DNA of 44,520 nucleotides from Chloroflexota bacterium (GTDB lineage Bacteria; Chloroflexota; Anaerolineae; UBA2200). Below are positions 34,922 to 42,790 of the stretch, piece by piece. Both the position numbers and the translations under genes were made by a program. Location of the stretch: the NCBI GenBank assembly GCA_030607875.1, contig JAUWJD010000032.1:1-44520 (forward strand). Direction: 5' to 3'. Position 1 is the stretch's first letter. Every line of letters starts with the position of its first letter. The notes under the pieces are model-generated. The model saw nothing but the letters and a program-made list of their open reading frames with translations. It was not told the origin of the DNA and ran no database searches.

Positions 34922-36052
34922 TCAGGGCAACCTCCCGTATCGGCGCAGCAATTCCTCCAGGGCCGCGATGGGCAGCGCTTCAGCGACGTGTCCATCGCGC
35001 CCTTCCACTGTCTCCGCCCGCAGCAGAGCATTGTATACCGCCTCTTCAGTGGACTCGATCACGGCGTAGAACAGTCCATTCAACACCGGCCCGTTATCCT
35101 CGATCAGTTCCAGACAGCGCGTCAGGGCGGACGGCTGGTGGGCGATGCGATTGGTGGTGGAGAAAGCCAGCACGAAATCTCCACTGCCGTGAGTGGCAAC
35201 GCTCCCGGTACGCGCCAGACCGTGCACGGCGCGGCGTGCTATGCGCGACAACTGGTGCGGTGCCAGCGGCGCATCGGTGGCCACGACCACCATCACCGAG
35301 CCGTCCCTGGACACCGTCTCTTGAGGACTCGGCAACTCCCGGCCCACAGGGCCGCCCAGGACCATCAAGTCGCGGCGCCGGCCAAAATTGGCCACCAGCA
35401 GCACCCCGACGGCATAGGCTCCCAGTGACACAGGCAACTGTCGCGAAGCCGTGCCAACACCGCCCTTGAAACCAAAGGCCGACATGCCCGTCCCGGCACC
35501 TACCGATCCTTCCTCCACCGGCCCGTCGCATGCCGAATTCAAGGCCGCGTAAACCTGCTTCAAGTGCACGTGGCGCCCCTGGATATCGTTCAGATAGCCA
35601 TCGTTGCACTCACCGACGACCGGGTTCACCGTTGAGGTCGTGACGCCGATATCGCCATTGCGTTCCACACTCCACTGCACCAGGGCATCGGCCACCTGCC
35701 CCACGCTCAGCGTGTTCGTGAGCAGGATGGGCGTCTCCAAGGTACCCAGCTCCATGATCTGGGGCAGCCCGGTACATTTGCCGAATCCGTTGATCACGTG
35801 TGCAGACGCCGCCACTTTCTCCCGAAAAACGTTACCGCCATGCGGCAGCACCGCCGTGACCCCGGTGCGCACCGGACCCTGCCCTGGCACCAGTGCACCG
35901 CTGCCAGCGATCAGTGTGCAGTGCCCCACTCGCACGCCTGGAACGTCCGTGATGGCATTGCAGTGGCCGCTGTCTAATTCGCCCACCAAAATACCCAGTT
36001 CCCGCGCATGACACCGTTGATGAACTGCTTGTGACCAAGTTCTGTCGCTCAC
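34922..36052 (-). CDS. P1 (DmpA/S58) family aminopeptidase
   Basis: About 376 residues. RELGILVGELDSG, AITDVPGVRVGHCTL, NGFGKCTGL, and STVNPVVGECNDGYLND belong to the DmpA family of self-cleaving N-terminal nucleophile hydrolases. The motif EEGSVGAGTGMSAFGFKGG contains the Gly-Ser (S183) at which relatives cut themselves to free the nucleophile; GTASR and HGSGDF follow. Members act as D- or beta-aminopeptidases or amidases. The longest frame begins at 36118, but GTG at 36052 has GGGGGAGG 6 nt upstream and starts 12 residues before the conserved RELGI, so I prefer it. A real specificity cannot be assigned. Confidence 0.85.
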   Translation of the reverse strand: MSDRTWSQAVHQRCHARELGILVGELDSGHCNAITDVPGVRVGHCTLIAGSGALVPGQGPVRTGVTAVLPHGGNVFREKVAASAHVINGFGKCTGLPQIMELGTLETPILLTNTLSVGQVADALVQWSVERNGDIGVTTSTVNPVVGECNDGYLNDIQGRHVHLKQVYAALNSACDGPVEEGSVGAGTGMSAFGFKGGVGTASRQLPVSLGAYAVGVLLVANFGRRRDLMVLGGPVGRELPSPQETVSRDGSVMVVVATDAPLAPHQLSRIARRAVHGLARTGSVATHGSGDFVLAFSTTNRIAHQPSALTRCLELIEDNGPVLNGLFYAVIESTEEAVYNALLRAETVEGRDGHVAEALPIAALEELLRRYGRLP

Positions 36053-36129
36053 ACCCAACCTCCCCCTTGCGCAACCAATCATACTCTGGCGTGTCTGTTT
36101 TGGCGAATACTGATGCAAGGAGAAAGACC

Positions 36130-36489
36130 ATGCCTGAAATGGCAGTCTTCACCGATACTGCTTGTGACCTACGCAAAGAGATCCTGGAGGAACACGGCAT
36201 CCACACTGTGCCGCTGATTGTGCGGTTTGGCACAGAAGAGTATCTGGAAAGCGCTTTGAGCTTGGCCGAGTTCTGGACGAGAGCGGATCAAGCCCCGCCT
36301 TACCCTGGGACGTCGCAGCCATCGGTGGGGATGTTCGAGGAGGCCTTCTCCCAGCAGGTAGAACGGGGCAAGCATGGCGGAACCTTCAACTCTGCTTACA
36401 CTGCCTCACAGAAATTCCCCGGGCAGGTCAGCGTTATTGACACGCGACTCAGTTTCAAAGTGTGTTGGTCCGTTCTTGTGGCAGGATGA
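36130..36489 (+). pseudogene. Decayed DegV-family fatty-acid-binding protein gene
   Basis: 119 residues against about 280 normal. AAGGAG 7 nt upstream of the ATG and a good N-terminus (AVFTDTACDL, VPLIVRFG, PYPGTSQPSVGMFEEAF) show the DegV family, which binds fatty acids for phospholipid synthesis. Then GKHGGTFNSAY stands where the usual DVLCITISSKLSGTYNSA block should be, so about 10 residues are missing in frame. After VIDT the similarity stops and a short unrelated tail ends at 36489. Most of the gene is lost. Confidence 0.7.
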
Positions 36490-37109
36490 CCTACTATCGG
36501 TAGTTATAGTCGACGTTGATCGCATACTATCCCTGGTACCGCTAGACTGCCGCATAGCCGACCAACACAATCCGGAACCGAATCCAAATCTCCCAGTCTG
36601 GAGTTTATCCAAATGCTGAGTACTGAGAGGACCTGTGCACGAATCTTCATAGCTGATGGCTCTTGACAACTTGGGCAGGTAGTAGGACACGACTGTTCTC
36701 TGTCAACGGATGCCTTCCCTCTCTCACCTTTGGTCTCTACGCCGCCTCTGGTCTTTGCGCCAAAGGCGTAAGCGGGGACGACAGGACAGAGGCAGCGAAC
36801 CGGAGACACGGATAGAACCACCCACGCCCTGCACCGTCGTCGGTCGGTCCGCCGTTTGCCTCGCCCTGACCAGGCTTGGCAATCCGTTGACAGGATGCCA
36901 TGCGGCCGCGGCAACATCTGCGGCGAGACCGCCCGCAGGGCATGCACAGCCAGGGTGTGCAGAGCACGAACTGTTGACGCAGTACTCTGTAGGGTAACGC
37001 CCACAGCCACGCAGCCACTGCTCACGCCCATCTAGAACGTCGGGATTACCGCTACGCCCATCGAAGTGAAGTAGCCCTCGCGGAGACAGATCGACCGGTG
37101 GTGTGCCGA
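36490..37109. other. Gene-free stretch of about 620 bp
   Basis: No plausible gene on either strand; the long minus-strand frame crossing it is a shadow of the M20 gene. One CACGAAT word at 36635 and a TTGACA at 36663 without a fitting -10 are seen. Remaining sequence has no motif I can name; it probably includes the site of the degV deletion. Confidence 0.4.
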
Positions 37110-37139
37110 TTGGTCTCCCTTGGTCAATCGTGCTATACT
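37110..37139 (+). promoter_or_regulatory. Candidate promoter of the M20 gene
   Basis: TTGGTC, an 18-nt spacer, then TATACT (5 of 6), 61 bp before the M20 start. The -35 is weak (3 of 6). Confidence 0.4.
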
Positions 37140-37200
37140 TCTGGCAGGGACACGGCAGGATAGGTGCCGAGAACATCACACGTGAAATGAGGACAAGACA

Positions 37201-38544
37201 ATGACGACCCCGAGCAAACAGGCTCTGAAAGATGCAGTATGCGCAGCCATTGAAACACGCCGGGACAAGATCATCAAGCTGGGGCAGACCATCCTGGAGA
37301 ACCCTGAAGTGGGCTTCAAGGAAGTGGAAACGGCCCACTTGGTCGCCGAGGCAATGCGCGGGCTGGGCCTGGAGCCCCGCGAGCGACTGGCCCTCACGGG
37401 CGTCAAGGCGATAGCGAGGGGTGGCAACTCTGGTCCCACCGTGGCGATCCTGGGTGAGATGGACGCACTCATCAACTACGAATACCCTTTTGCCGATCCC
37501 ACCACCGGCGCCGCCCATTGCTGCGGGCACCACGCCCAGATCGCTTCGATGCTGGGGGCGGCTATGGGGCTGATCGAGTCTGGCGCTATGAAGCACCTGG
37601 CAGGCAGTGTGGCCTTTATGGCCGTGCCGGCTGAAGAGTTTATCGAACTGGACTATAGGCTGAGCTTGCGCAAGCGGGGCCAGATTGAGTTTCTGGGCGG
37701 GAAACAGGAGTGGATCAGGCTGGGTGAATTCGACGACGTTGACCTGGCTATGATCACGCATTCGGCCCCCGTGGAAGGTGAGGTCAAGATGGGCATCGGG
37801 GGCCGGGGCCTGGCCTTTGTGGCCAAGCACATCCGCTACCAGGGCCAAACCGCCCACGCCGCCCTCGCTCCACATGAAGCGGTCAACGCGCTCAACGCGG
37901 CACTGCTGGGCCTGATGGCCATCCATGCCCAGCGCGAAACCTTCATTGAGCAAGAGCACGTGCGCATCCATCCGATCATCACCCGTGGTGGAGACGTGGT
38001 CAACGCCGTGCCGGAAGACGTCACCATCGAGACCTACGTGCGGGCAGCGACCACCGACGGCCTGCTCGACGCCAACCACAAGGTGGACCGTGCCCTCCAG
38101 GCCGGGGCCATGGCTCTCGGTGCGCAGGTGCGCATCGAGAACGTCCCCGGCTATTTGCCGATAAACAACGATCTGCAACTGTCCACGCTGTTCAAGGCAA
38201 ATGGCCTCGCCTTGGTGGGTGAAGAGGCCTTTGAAGGGCCAATGGACAAAGTCGAAGGCGTCTCTGGCGACATCGGGGACGTCGGGCACATTATGCCAGC
38301 GATGTTGGCTTTTGCGCGAGGTTGGACAGGCCACGCACACACGGCAAGCTACCTGATCCAGGACAAAGAGGTAGCTTACATCCTCCTGGCCAAAGCCCTG
38401 GCCATGACTGTGGTGGACCTGCTGTGGAATGAGGCTCACGCGGCCAGGAATCTGCTGGACGGCTACGTCCCACGCATGACCAGGCAGGAATACCTCGGCT
38501 TTCTGCGCGGCCTGTTTCAGGAGAGTGTCTTTCCAGCGCAATGA
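37201..38544 (+). CDS. M20-family amidohydrolase (AbgB-like)
   Basis: A 447-residue zinc hydrolase. NPEVGFKE, VAILGEMDAL (the first metal Asp), AAHCCGHHAQ (Cys and His ligands) and VPAEEF (the catalytic Glu pair) are M20D features, and the lid domain shows YQGQTAHAALAPHEAVNALNA with the bridging His. A late GDVGHIMPAM and HTASY complete the site. Relatives such as AbgB cleave p-aminobenzoyl-glutamate or N-acyl amino acids. The actual substrate is unknown. The nitroreductase gene follows after 37 bp. Confidence 0.88.
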   Translation: MTTPSKQALKDAVCAAIETRRDKIIKLGQTILENPEVGFKEVETAHLVAEAMRGLGLEPRERLALTGVKAIARGGNSGPTVAILGEMDALINYEYPFADPTTGAAHCCGHHAQIASMLGAAMGLIESGAMKHLAGSVAFMAVPAEEFIELDYRLSLRKRGQIEFLGGKQEWIRLGEFDDVDLAMITHSAPVEGEVKMGIGGRGLAFVAKHIRYQGQTAHAALAPHEAVNALNAALLGLMAIHAQRETFIEQEHVRIHPIITRGGDVVNAVPEDVTIETYVRAATTDGLLDANHKVDRALQAGAMALGAQVRIENVPGYLPINNDLQLSTLFKANGLALVGEEAFEGPMDKVEGVSGDIGDVGHIMPAMLAFARGWTGHAHTASYLIQDKEVAYILLAKALAMTVVDLLWNEAHAARNLLDGYVPRMTRQEYLGFLRGLFQESVFPAQ

Positions 38545-38581
38545 GCCTCGAACCATGCAAACGATAAAGGAGTAGGAAACA

Positions 38582-39076
38582 ATGCTCGAACTCATCAAAG
38601 CACGACGAAGCATTCGCAAGTACACATCCGAGCCCGTAGGTGACGAGCAGATCAAGATGCTGCTCGAAGCGGCAATGGCCGCCCCCTCGGCATCGAACCG
38701 CCAGCCGTGGGAGTTTGTCGTGGTGCGCGATGCCAAGCTGCGCCAGGCGCTGAGCCAGGTGCACCCCTGGGCCGGAATGGCCGCACGCGCGCCGGTCGTG
38801 ATTGTGGTGTGCGGGCGAGCGGGTGCCTCACATCACTGGGTAGAGGACTGCTCAGCGGCCACAGAGAACCTGCTGCTGGCAGTGGCAGCCCTGGGCCTGG
38901 GCGCAGTGTGGATCGCGGTCTATCCCGACGCCGAGCGCCAGGCCACGGTGCGGCGCATACTGCACATGCCGCAATCCCTGCAGGTGCTGTGCCTGGTGCC
39001 GTTGGGACATCCCGCGGAGATGAAGCCACCGCACACCAAGTACGACCCAGCCAAGGTGCATTACGACTCTTTCTAG
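38582..39076 (+). CDS. Nitroreductase-family FMN oxidoreductase
   Basis: A 164-residue protein of the nitroreductase fold. LELIKARRSIRKYTSEPV is the N-terminal FMN phosphate-binding RRSIR motif. AAMAAPSASNRQPWEFVVV binds FMN, and AATENLLLAVAALGLGAVWI, then LCLVPLGHPAE, complete the family. These enzymes use NAD(P)H to reduce nitro compounds, quinones or related substrates, usually as dimers. AAAGGAG lies upstream of the ATG. It is probably co-transcribed with the M20 gene. Confidence 0.9.
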   Translation: MLELIKARRSIRKYTSEPVGDEQIKMLLEAAMAAPSASNRQPWEFVVVRDAKLRQALSQVHPWAGMAARAPVVIVVCGRAGASHHWVEDCSAATENLLLAVAALGLGAVWIAVYPDAERQATVRRILHMPQSLQVLCLVPLGHPAEMKPPHTKYDPAKVHYDSF

Positions 39077-39154
39077 AGTAGCGGGGGGGGCGCGTAGTGG
39101 GTGGCGGGTGTCGAGTATCGGGTATCGGGTGCTGAGTGGTGAGTGGCGAGCAGC
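39077..39154. repeat. Degenerate GGGTGGCGGGT-word repeat
   Basis: Runs of GTAGCGGGG, GTGGGTGGCGGGTG, TCGAGTATCGGGTATCGGGTG and GAGTGGTGAGTGGCGAG. Same style as 2081-2123 and 29326-29365. Confidence 0.55.
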
Positions 39155-39246
39155 GAACAGGCAGCGTGACTATCACCCATGATCGCCAACCGCCCACTGC
39201 AAACCGAAACTGCAAAGGGTCTTGCGCCTTTCGGTGAATCCTCGAT

Positions 39247-39274
39247 TCGACAATCCGCCAGTTTGGGCTACAAT
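39247..39274 (+). promoter_or_regulatory. Promoter of the c-di-AMP riboswitch transcript
   Basis: TCGACA (5 of 6), a 16-nt spacer and TACAAT (5 of 6). Transcription would start near 39281, exactly where the riboswitch begins. Confidence 0.6.
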
Positions 39275-39276
39275 CG

Positions 39277-39419
39277 GTACAAACCGCATAGGGGAGTATC
39301 TGGCTCTGGCGAGTCCCCACCTCGGGAACGGGGGAACCATTTTCATGGGGTGAATCTCGCGCAAGCGAGTGGGGGGAGTCTTCCCTCTCGCACCCGTCAG
39401 CTAACCTCGTGGCCTGTAC
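39277..39419 (+). ncRNA. Cyclic di-AMP riboswitch (ydaO/yuaA leader type)
   Basis: The conserved blocks of the ydaO class occur in order: ACGGGGGAACCA (39329-39340), ATGGGGTGAATC (39345-39356), a CTCGC-gcaa-GCGAG hairpin, a GGGGGGAGTC arm, and the highly conserved ACCCGTCAGCTAACCTCG (39392-39409) followed by TGGCC. GTACA (39277-39281) and TGTAC (39415-39419) may close the element. Such RNAs sense cyclic di-AMP and usually switch off K+ transport, osmolyte or wall-hydrolase genes. A terminator-like hairpin stands about 100 nt downstream, and the gene after it is broken. The exact 5-prime limit is uncertain. Confidence 0.88.
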
Positions 39420-39518
39420 AAGATAGAGTTGCACTATGCGATCCGCCTGCGTGTGTCCGATCCGAGCATCCAACCAGGGTATGGAGAAATCGGGCACAGC
39501 GTTCCTCTGCATAGGGAC

Positions 39519-39547
39519 AAGCCGGGCCTCTGGCCCGGTTTCTCTTT
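39519..39547 (+). terminator. Intrinsic terminator, likely the riboswitch expression platform
   Basis: AAGCCGGGCC pairs with GGCCCGGTTT (10 bp with one G-T wobble) around a 3-nt loop, followed by CTCTTT. It lies after the c-di-AMP riboswitch and before the downstream gene. Confidence 0.75.
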
Positions 39548-39601
39548 GCCCATGGCTCTCCCAATCACCAGAGGTGAACCCGACATGGGAAGGAGACACA
39601 C

Positions 39602-40057
39602 ATAAAGGGAGTGATGGTGGCTGCCGGCCTGGGGCAACGCCTGTCACCTCTGACCCTCTATCGGCCCAAGCCGCTGCTGTCCGTCCTGGAGCGGCCACTG
39701 ATAGACTACACCATCGAAGCATTTGCCCAAAGCGGATTCGAGGATCTCCGCGTTGTGCTGGGCCACAACGCGGAGATCATGCAACGCTACCTGGAGGACA
39801 GCGACCGCTATGGCATCACCATTGACTGCCTGCACAACGGGCAATACCTACGCGGCAATGCTCCCTTCGATCACGCTTTTCGTCGTTTCGACGGTCGCCG
39901 TAACATCCACACAGCGTACATGCTACTGGGTGGCATCGCACTCCGGCCTTTCTATGCTCTGTGCGCCATGGCACTGCACCCCCTTCTGACCAGTGCCGTA
40001 TACCTGGCGCGCGCTGCCAAGCATCTGCGAGGTGCAGACCTGGGGATTACGCATTGA
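39602..40057 (+). pseudogene. Decayed NDP-sugar/polyol nucleotidyltransferase gene behind the riboswitch
   Basis: The first 85 or so residues are clearly the start of a nucleotidyltransferase: VAAGLGQRLSPLT, PKPLLSVLERPLIDYTIEAF and CLHNGQYLRGNA. The rest of the catalytic domain is absent. Instead a hydrophobic tail of about 62 residues follows (NIHTAYMLLGGIALRP, ALHPLLTSAVYLARAAKH), which might be the end of a membrane CDP-alcohol transferase domain. That would suggest an in-frame deletion in an IPCT/DIPP-synthase-like fusion (weak inference). The well-placed GGGAAGGAG (39587-39594) is 7 nt before an ATA where MKGVMVAAGLG would be expected. GTG 39611 or ATG 39614 might still start translation. 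Confidence 0.6.
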
Positions 40058-40086
40058 CTTGACCGCACCTCGGGAGAATCCCCGCC

Positions 40087-40115
40087 TGGGCATTTTCCCC
40101 CTTTGCCAGTATAAT
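40087..40115 (+). promoter_or_regulatory. Promoter giving a probable leaderless transcript
   Basis: TGGGCA (4 of 6), a 17-nt spacer and a perfect TATAAT (40110-40115). The methyltransferase ATG is only 6 nt further, so the RNA would start at or next to the start codon. Confidence 0.6.
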
Positions 40116-40121
40116 CGATTT

Positions 40122-40874
40122 ATGGCCATCTACGACCACTATGCACAGGTCTACGACGACTCTGGGCAGATCGCCTTCAGCATCAAGATGATCCCTTACC
40201 TGAGCGATCTGCTGGAACGGCATCCAGCACCCGGACACTCCATGCTGGACCTGGCTTGCGGCACAGGCACGGTAGCGTTGAGCTTTGCGCATCAGGGTTG
40301 GGAAGTCTATGGCGTGGATGGCTCTTGTGGCATGCTGGAGCAGACCAGGCAGAAAGCGAAGCAGGCGGGCCAGACGCTCGCGCTCAGCCAGCAGGACATG
40401 CGCCATTTTGTGCTGCCCCACCCGGTCGCTCTGGTTACCTGCCTCTATGACAGCCTGAACTATATACTCACGCTGGCGGATTTGAAGCAGGTTTTTCGGC
40501 GTGTGGCTGCGGCGCTGATGCCTGCCGGCGTCTTCATGGGGGACATGAACACCCGGATCACGCTGGAGCAAGTATGGGGCAACAACACCTTCTTCGTCGA
40601 AAACCAGGAGATGGCCGTGATCATGCGCAGCAGCTACGAGCCGCGCACCCGGTTCTCGACTGTGGACATCATAGGCTTTGTGCGGCAGGAGGACGAGCTG
40701 TACACGCGCTTTGACGAGCACCACGCCGAGATCGCCTACGAGGACAGAGAGGTTCACGGTGCATTGGCGGAGGCGGGCTTGCACGTCGAGGCAGCCTACA
40801 AGTGCTTCCACCTTGATCCGGTGGACGCAGAAACTCGCCGCATCATGTGGGTCGCACGCAAGCCTGAGGGCTAA
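40122..40874 (+). CDS. Class I SAM-dependent methyltransferase
   Basis: A 250-residue methyltransferase. YDHYAQVYDD opens it, MLDLACGTGTVALSFA is motif I, VYGVDGSCGML carries the acidic residue, and LVTCLYDSLNYIL is motif IV, the DSLNY variant common in small-molecule methyltransferases. MGDMNTRITLEQVWGNN and later YEDREVHGALAEAGL fit. Substrate unknown. I chose ATG 40122, which coincides with the likely transcript start, over an upstream ATG at 39993 inside the decayed gene. The transporter gene follows after 2 nt. Confidence 0.85.
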   Translation: MAIYDHYAQVYDDSGQIAFSIKMIPYLSDLLERHPAPGHSMLDLACGTGTVALSFAHQGWEVYGVDGSCGMLEQTRQKAKQAGQTLALSQQDMRHFVLPHPVALVTCLYDSLNYILTLADLKQVFRRVAAALMPAGVFMGDMNTRITLEQVWGNNTFFVENQEMAVIMRSSYEPRTRFSTVDIIGFVRQEDELYTRFDEHHAEIAYEDREVHGALAEAGLHVEAAYKCFHLDPVDAETRRIMWVARKPEG

Positions 40875-40876
40875 CG

Positions 40877-41752
40877 ATGAGAAGCAAAGGCCTCATCTAC
40901 ACAACCCTCATCGCCACCACCATCGTTTGGGGCGGCTCGTTCGTGGCTATCAAGCAAGCCTTGCACTATCTAAGCCCGGTAGAACTGCTGGTGATGCGCT
41001 TTGGTCCGGCTGCGCTGGCCTTTGCCTTGCTCTTGCACTGGAGGCAGCGCGCGGCCCTGGCCAAACTGCTGCGGGCAGAGTGGCGTTCGCTGTGTCTGAT
41101 GGGGCTGCTGGGCGTCATCATCTACCATCTGGCGCTGAACACCGGCCAACAACTGATCCCAGCGGGAACTGCCAGTCTGGTGATGGCTTTGAACCCGGCA
41201 TTCACTTTCCTGTTGTCCGTGATGCTCCTGCGCGAACGGGCGACCTGGATGCAGTTGCTCGGACTGGGTGTAGCCTTTGTGGGGCTATTCATCATAGTCC
41301 GTTTTGCCAGCGGCAACCAGACCGATTTCAACTACTTGCGCGGAGTGCTGATCACCTTGATTGCGCCCATCTCCTGGGCAGCGTACACGGTGATCAGCCG
41401 CCCACTGGCGGCGCGCTACCCCCCGCTGGCTGTCACGGGGCTGGGGACCATCCTCGGTGCGCTGCCCATTCTGGTCACAGCACGCCCATCTCTTGTACAT
41501 GGGCTGGCAGTCATGCCCTGGGATGGCTGGGCCAGCATTGCCTTCCTGTCATTGTTGGCCACCGTCGGGGGGGTGACTGCCTGGGTGATGGCTCTGGAGC
41601 ATCTGGAAGCCAGCCGTGTGGGGGTCTTTATCTACCTCGTGCCGCTGTGGGCAGCGCTGCTGAGCCAGTTGCTGTTGGACGAACCCCTGACTCTGTCCCT
41701 GCTGGTCGGCGCAGTGGTGATTATCGGCGGCGTGATGATGGTCCATCGATAG
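40877..41752 (+). CDS. EamA-family (DMT superfamily) transporter
   Basis: A 291-residue membrane protein with ten predicted helices in two repeated EamA halves. The first half starts TLIATTIVWGGSFVAIKQAL and contains ALNPAFTFLLSVMLLRERATWMQLLGLGVAFVGLFII. The second contains LITLIAPISWAAYTVISRPLA and LVPLWAALLSQLLLDEPLTLSLLVGAVVIIGGVMMV. RERAT and DEPLT are the usual post-helix E motifs. Members export amino acids, sugars or metabolites. The start is 2 nt after the methyltransferase stop, so the two are coupled. Confidence 0.9.
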   Translation: MRSKGLIYTTLIATTIVWGGSFVAIKQALHYLSPVELLVMRFGPAALAFALLLHWRQRAALAKLLRAEWRSLCLMGLLGVIIYHLALNTGQQLIPAGTASLVMALNPAFTFLLSVMLLRERATWMQLLGLGVAFVGLFIIVRFASGNQTDFNYLRGVLITLIAPISWAAYTVISRPLAARYPPLAVTGLGTILGALPILVTARPSLVHGLAVMPWDGWASIAFLSLLATVGGVTAWVMALEHLEASRVGVFIYLVPLWAALLSQLLLDEPLTLSLLVGAVVIIGGVMMVHR

Positions 41753-41844
41753 TGAAGGACTTGACGGAATCGACAGCGACGACTCTGAAACGGCTGATGA
41801 ACCCTAGCGATTCGAGCGGCTATTGGATCCACACAACTTGATCT

Positions 41845-41860
41845 AGCGCCTGAGGGCGCT
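41845..41860 (+). terminator. Small GC hairpin after the transporter
   Basis: AGCGCC-TGAG-GGCGCT, a perfect 6-bp stem about 90 nt after the stop, followed by TCTCAGCTTC. Terminator-like but with a poor U-tract. Confidence 0.35.
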
Positions 41861-41919
41861 TCTCAGCTTCAGGCAGGGATTTCAATCCTTGCCCCACTGA
41901 TCCTGCAAATGAGGTATGT

Positions 41920-42603
41920 ATGTCCATCCGGGATCGTTTTCTGGCTCTGATTTCCGCCCCTGCCTATGCTTTGCGACGCAGCAAAGCAGGCTTTCTGCGG
42001 TTACACGTCGGAGTGATCGTTCTGTGCCTGGTTAGCGCAGCGTACGTGGCTTACCGCGGCTGGCAGGAAGGCTTTGCCCTGACCCACGCCGCGCTGGCCG
42101 TGGTGTGCCTGCTGGTGGTGGCCTTGATGGTGTGGGCTGAAGCACACCGCTATGTCGTTTTCCACCCACTGACCACTGTTGTGCCAGAGGGGACAAGAGA
42201 TCTTGCACCAGAGGAGAAGCTTTTTGTGCGTGGCAGCGGTACCTTCGAGGTCAGCGACATGAGCCGCTACCTGGTAGAAGTGCCTGTCGTCTTCTGGCCA
42301 ACACAACCGGCCGAGCACATTCTGGCGGCGAAGGTGCGCGCCTTCAGCCTCCTCGGTGTGGGCGTACCTTCTGGCGAGCGCGGATGGTGGTACATTTTCC
42401 TGGAGCCACGGCGCGTAATCGAGATTGTGCCCGGTGAGCTATGTTTCGGCCTACGCCTTCGTCCTGCAGTACGCGTGCTGCACAGAACCGACAAGGGCCA
42501 TGAGCTATTGTACCTGAGCTGTGATACTCCGCAGCAACTGGCCGTTCTGCTCAAAGAACTGCAGGGCAAAATGGAAGCTGAGCGTGCGCGAAACGAGGAG
42601 TAG
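41920..42603 (+). CDS. Membrane protein of unknown function, two helices and a soluble tail
   Basis: 227 residues. Two adjacent membrane segments (LHVGVIVLCLVSAAYVAY and ALAVVCLLVVALMVWAEA) are followed by a C-terminal domain of about 150 residues that is beta-rich (LFVRGSGTFEVSDMSRYLVEVPVVFW, WWYIFLEPRRVIEIVPGEL, ELLYLSCDTPQQLAVLLKEL). The tail loosely recalls a PH-like fold, which I cannot prove. GAGG precedes the ATG. No partner is evident. Confidence 0.6.
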   Translation: MSIRDRFLALISAPAYALRRSKAGFLRLHVGVIVLCLVSAAYVAYRGWQEGFALTHAALAVVCLLVVALMVWAEAHRYVVFHPLTTVVPEGTRDLAPEEKLFVRGSGTFEVSDMSRYLVEVPVVFWPTQPAEHILAAKVRAFSLLGVGVPSGERGWWYIFLEPRRVIEIVPGELCFGLRLRPAVRVLHRTDKGHELLYLSCDTPQQLAVLLKELQGKMEAERARNEE

Positions 42604-42790
42604 CCGCTTTGGGTGGCGTTCTGATTCGCCGCTAGTGGGAGATGTGTTGGAATGCGGTCAGAGGGCAGTCGAAAGCTGGGGATGCACCATGCATCCCGGG
42701 AATGTTGCGGTCACGCTTGGCCATACAGTAACTGTTTCGACGATGCCCCGTCTATAACAATGACAGACCAAGGATTCGAAGGAGGGAACC

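Noticed and set aside
36663..36668. Perfect TTGACA in the gene-free stretch
   Set aside because: No acceptable -10 at 16-18 nt, and no gene follows at a sensible distance.
36724..38736. 670-codon open frame on the minus strand
   Set aside because: It is antisense to the clear M20 amidohydrolase and nitroreductase genes and has shadow-type composition (His/Gln/Val rich, no domain).
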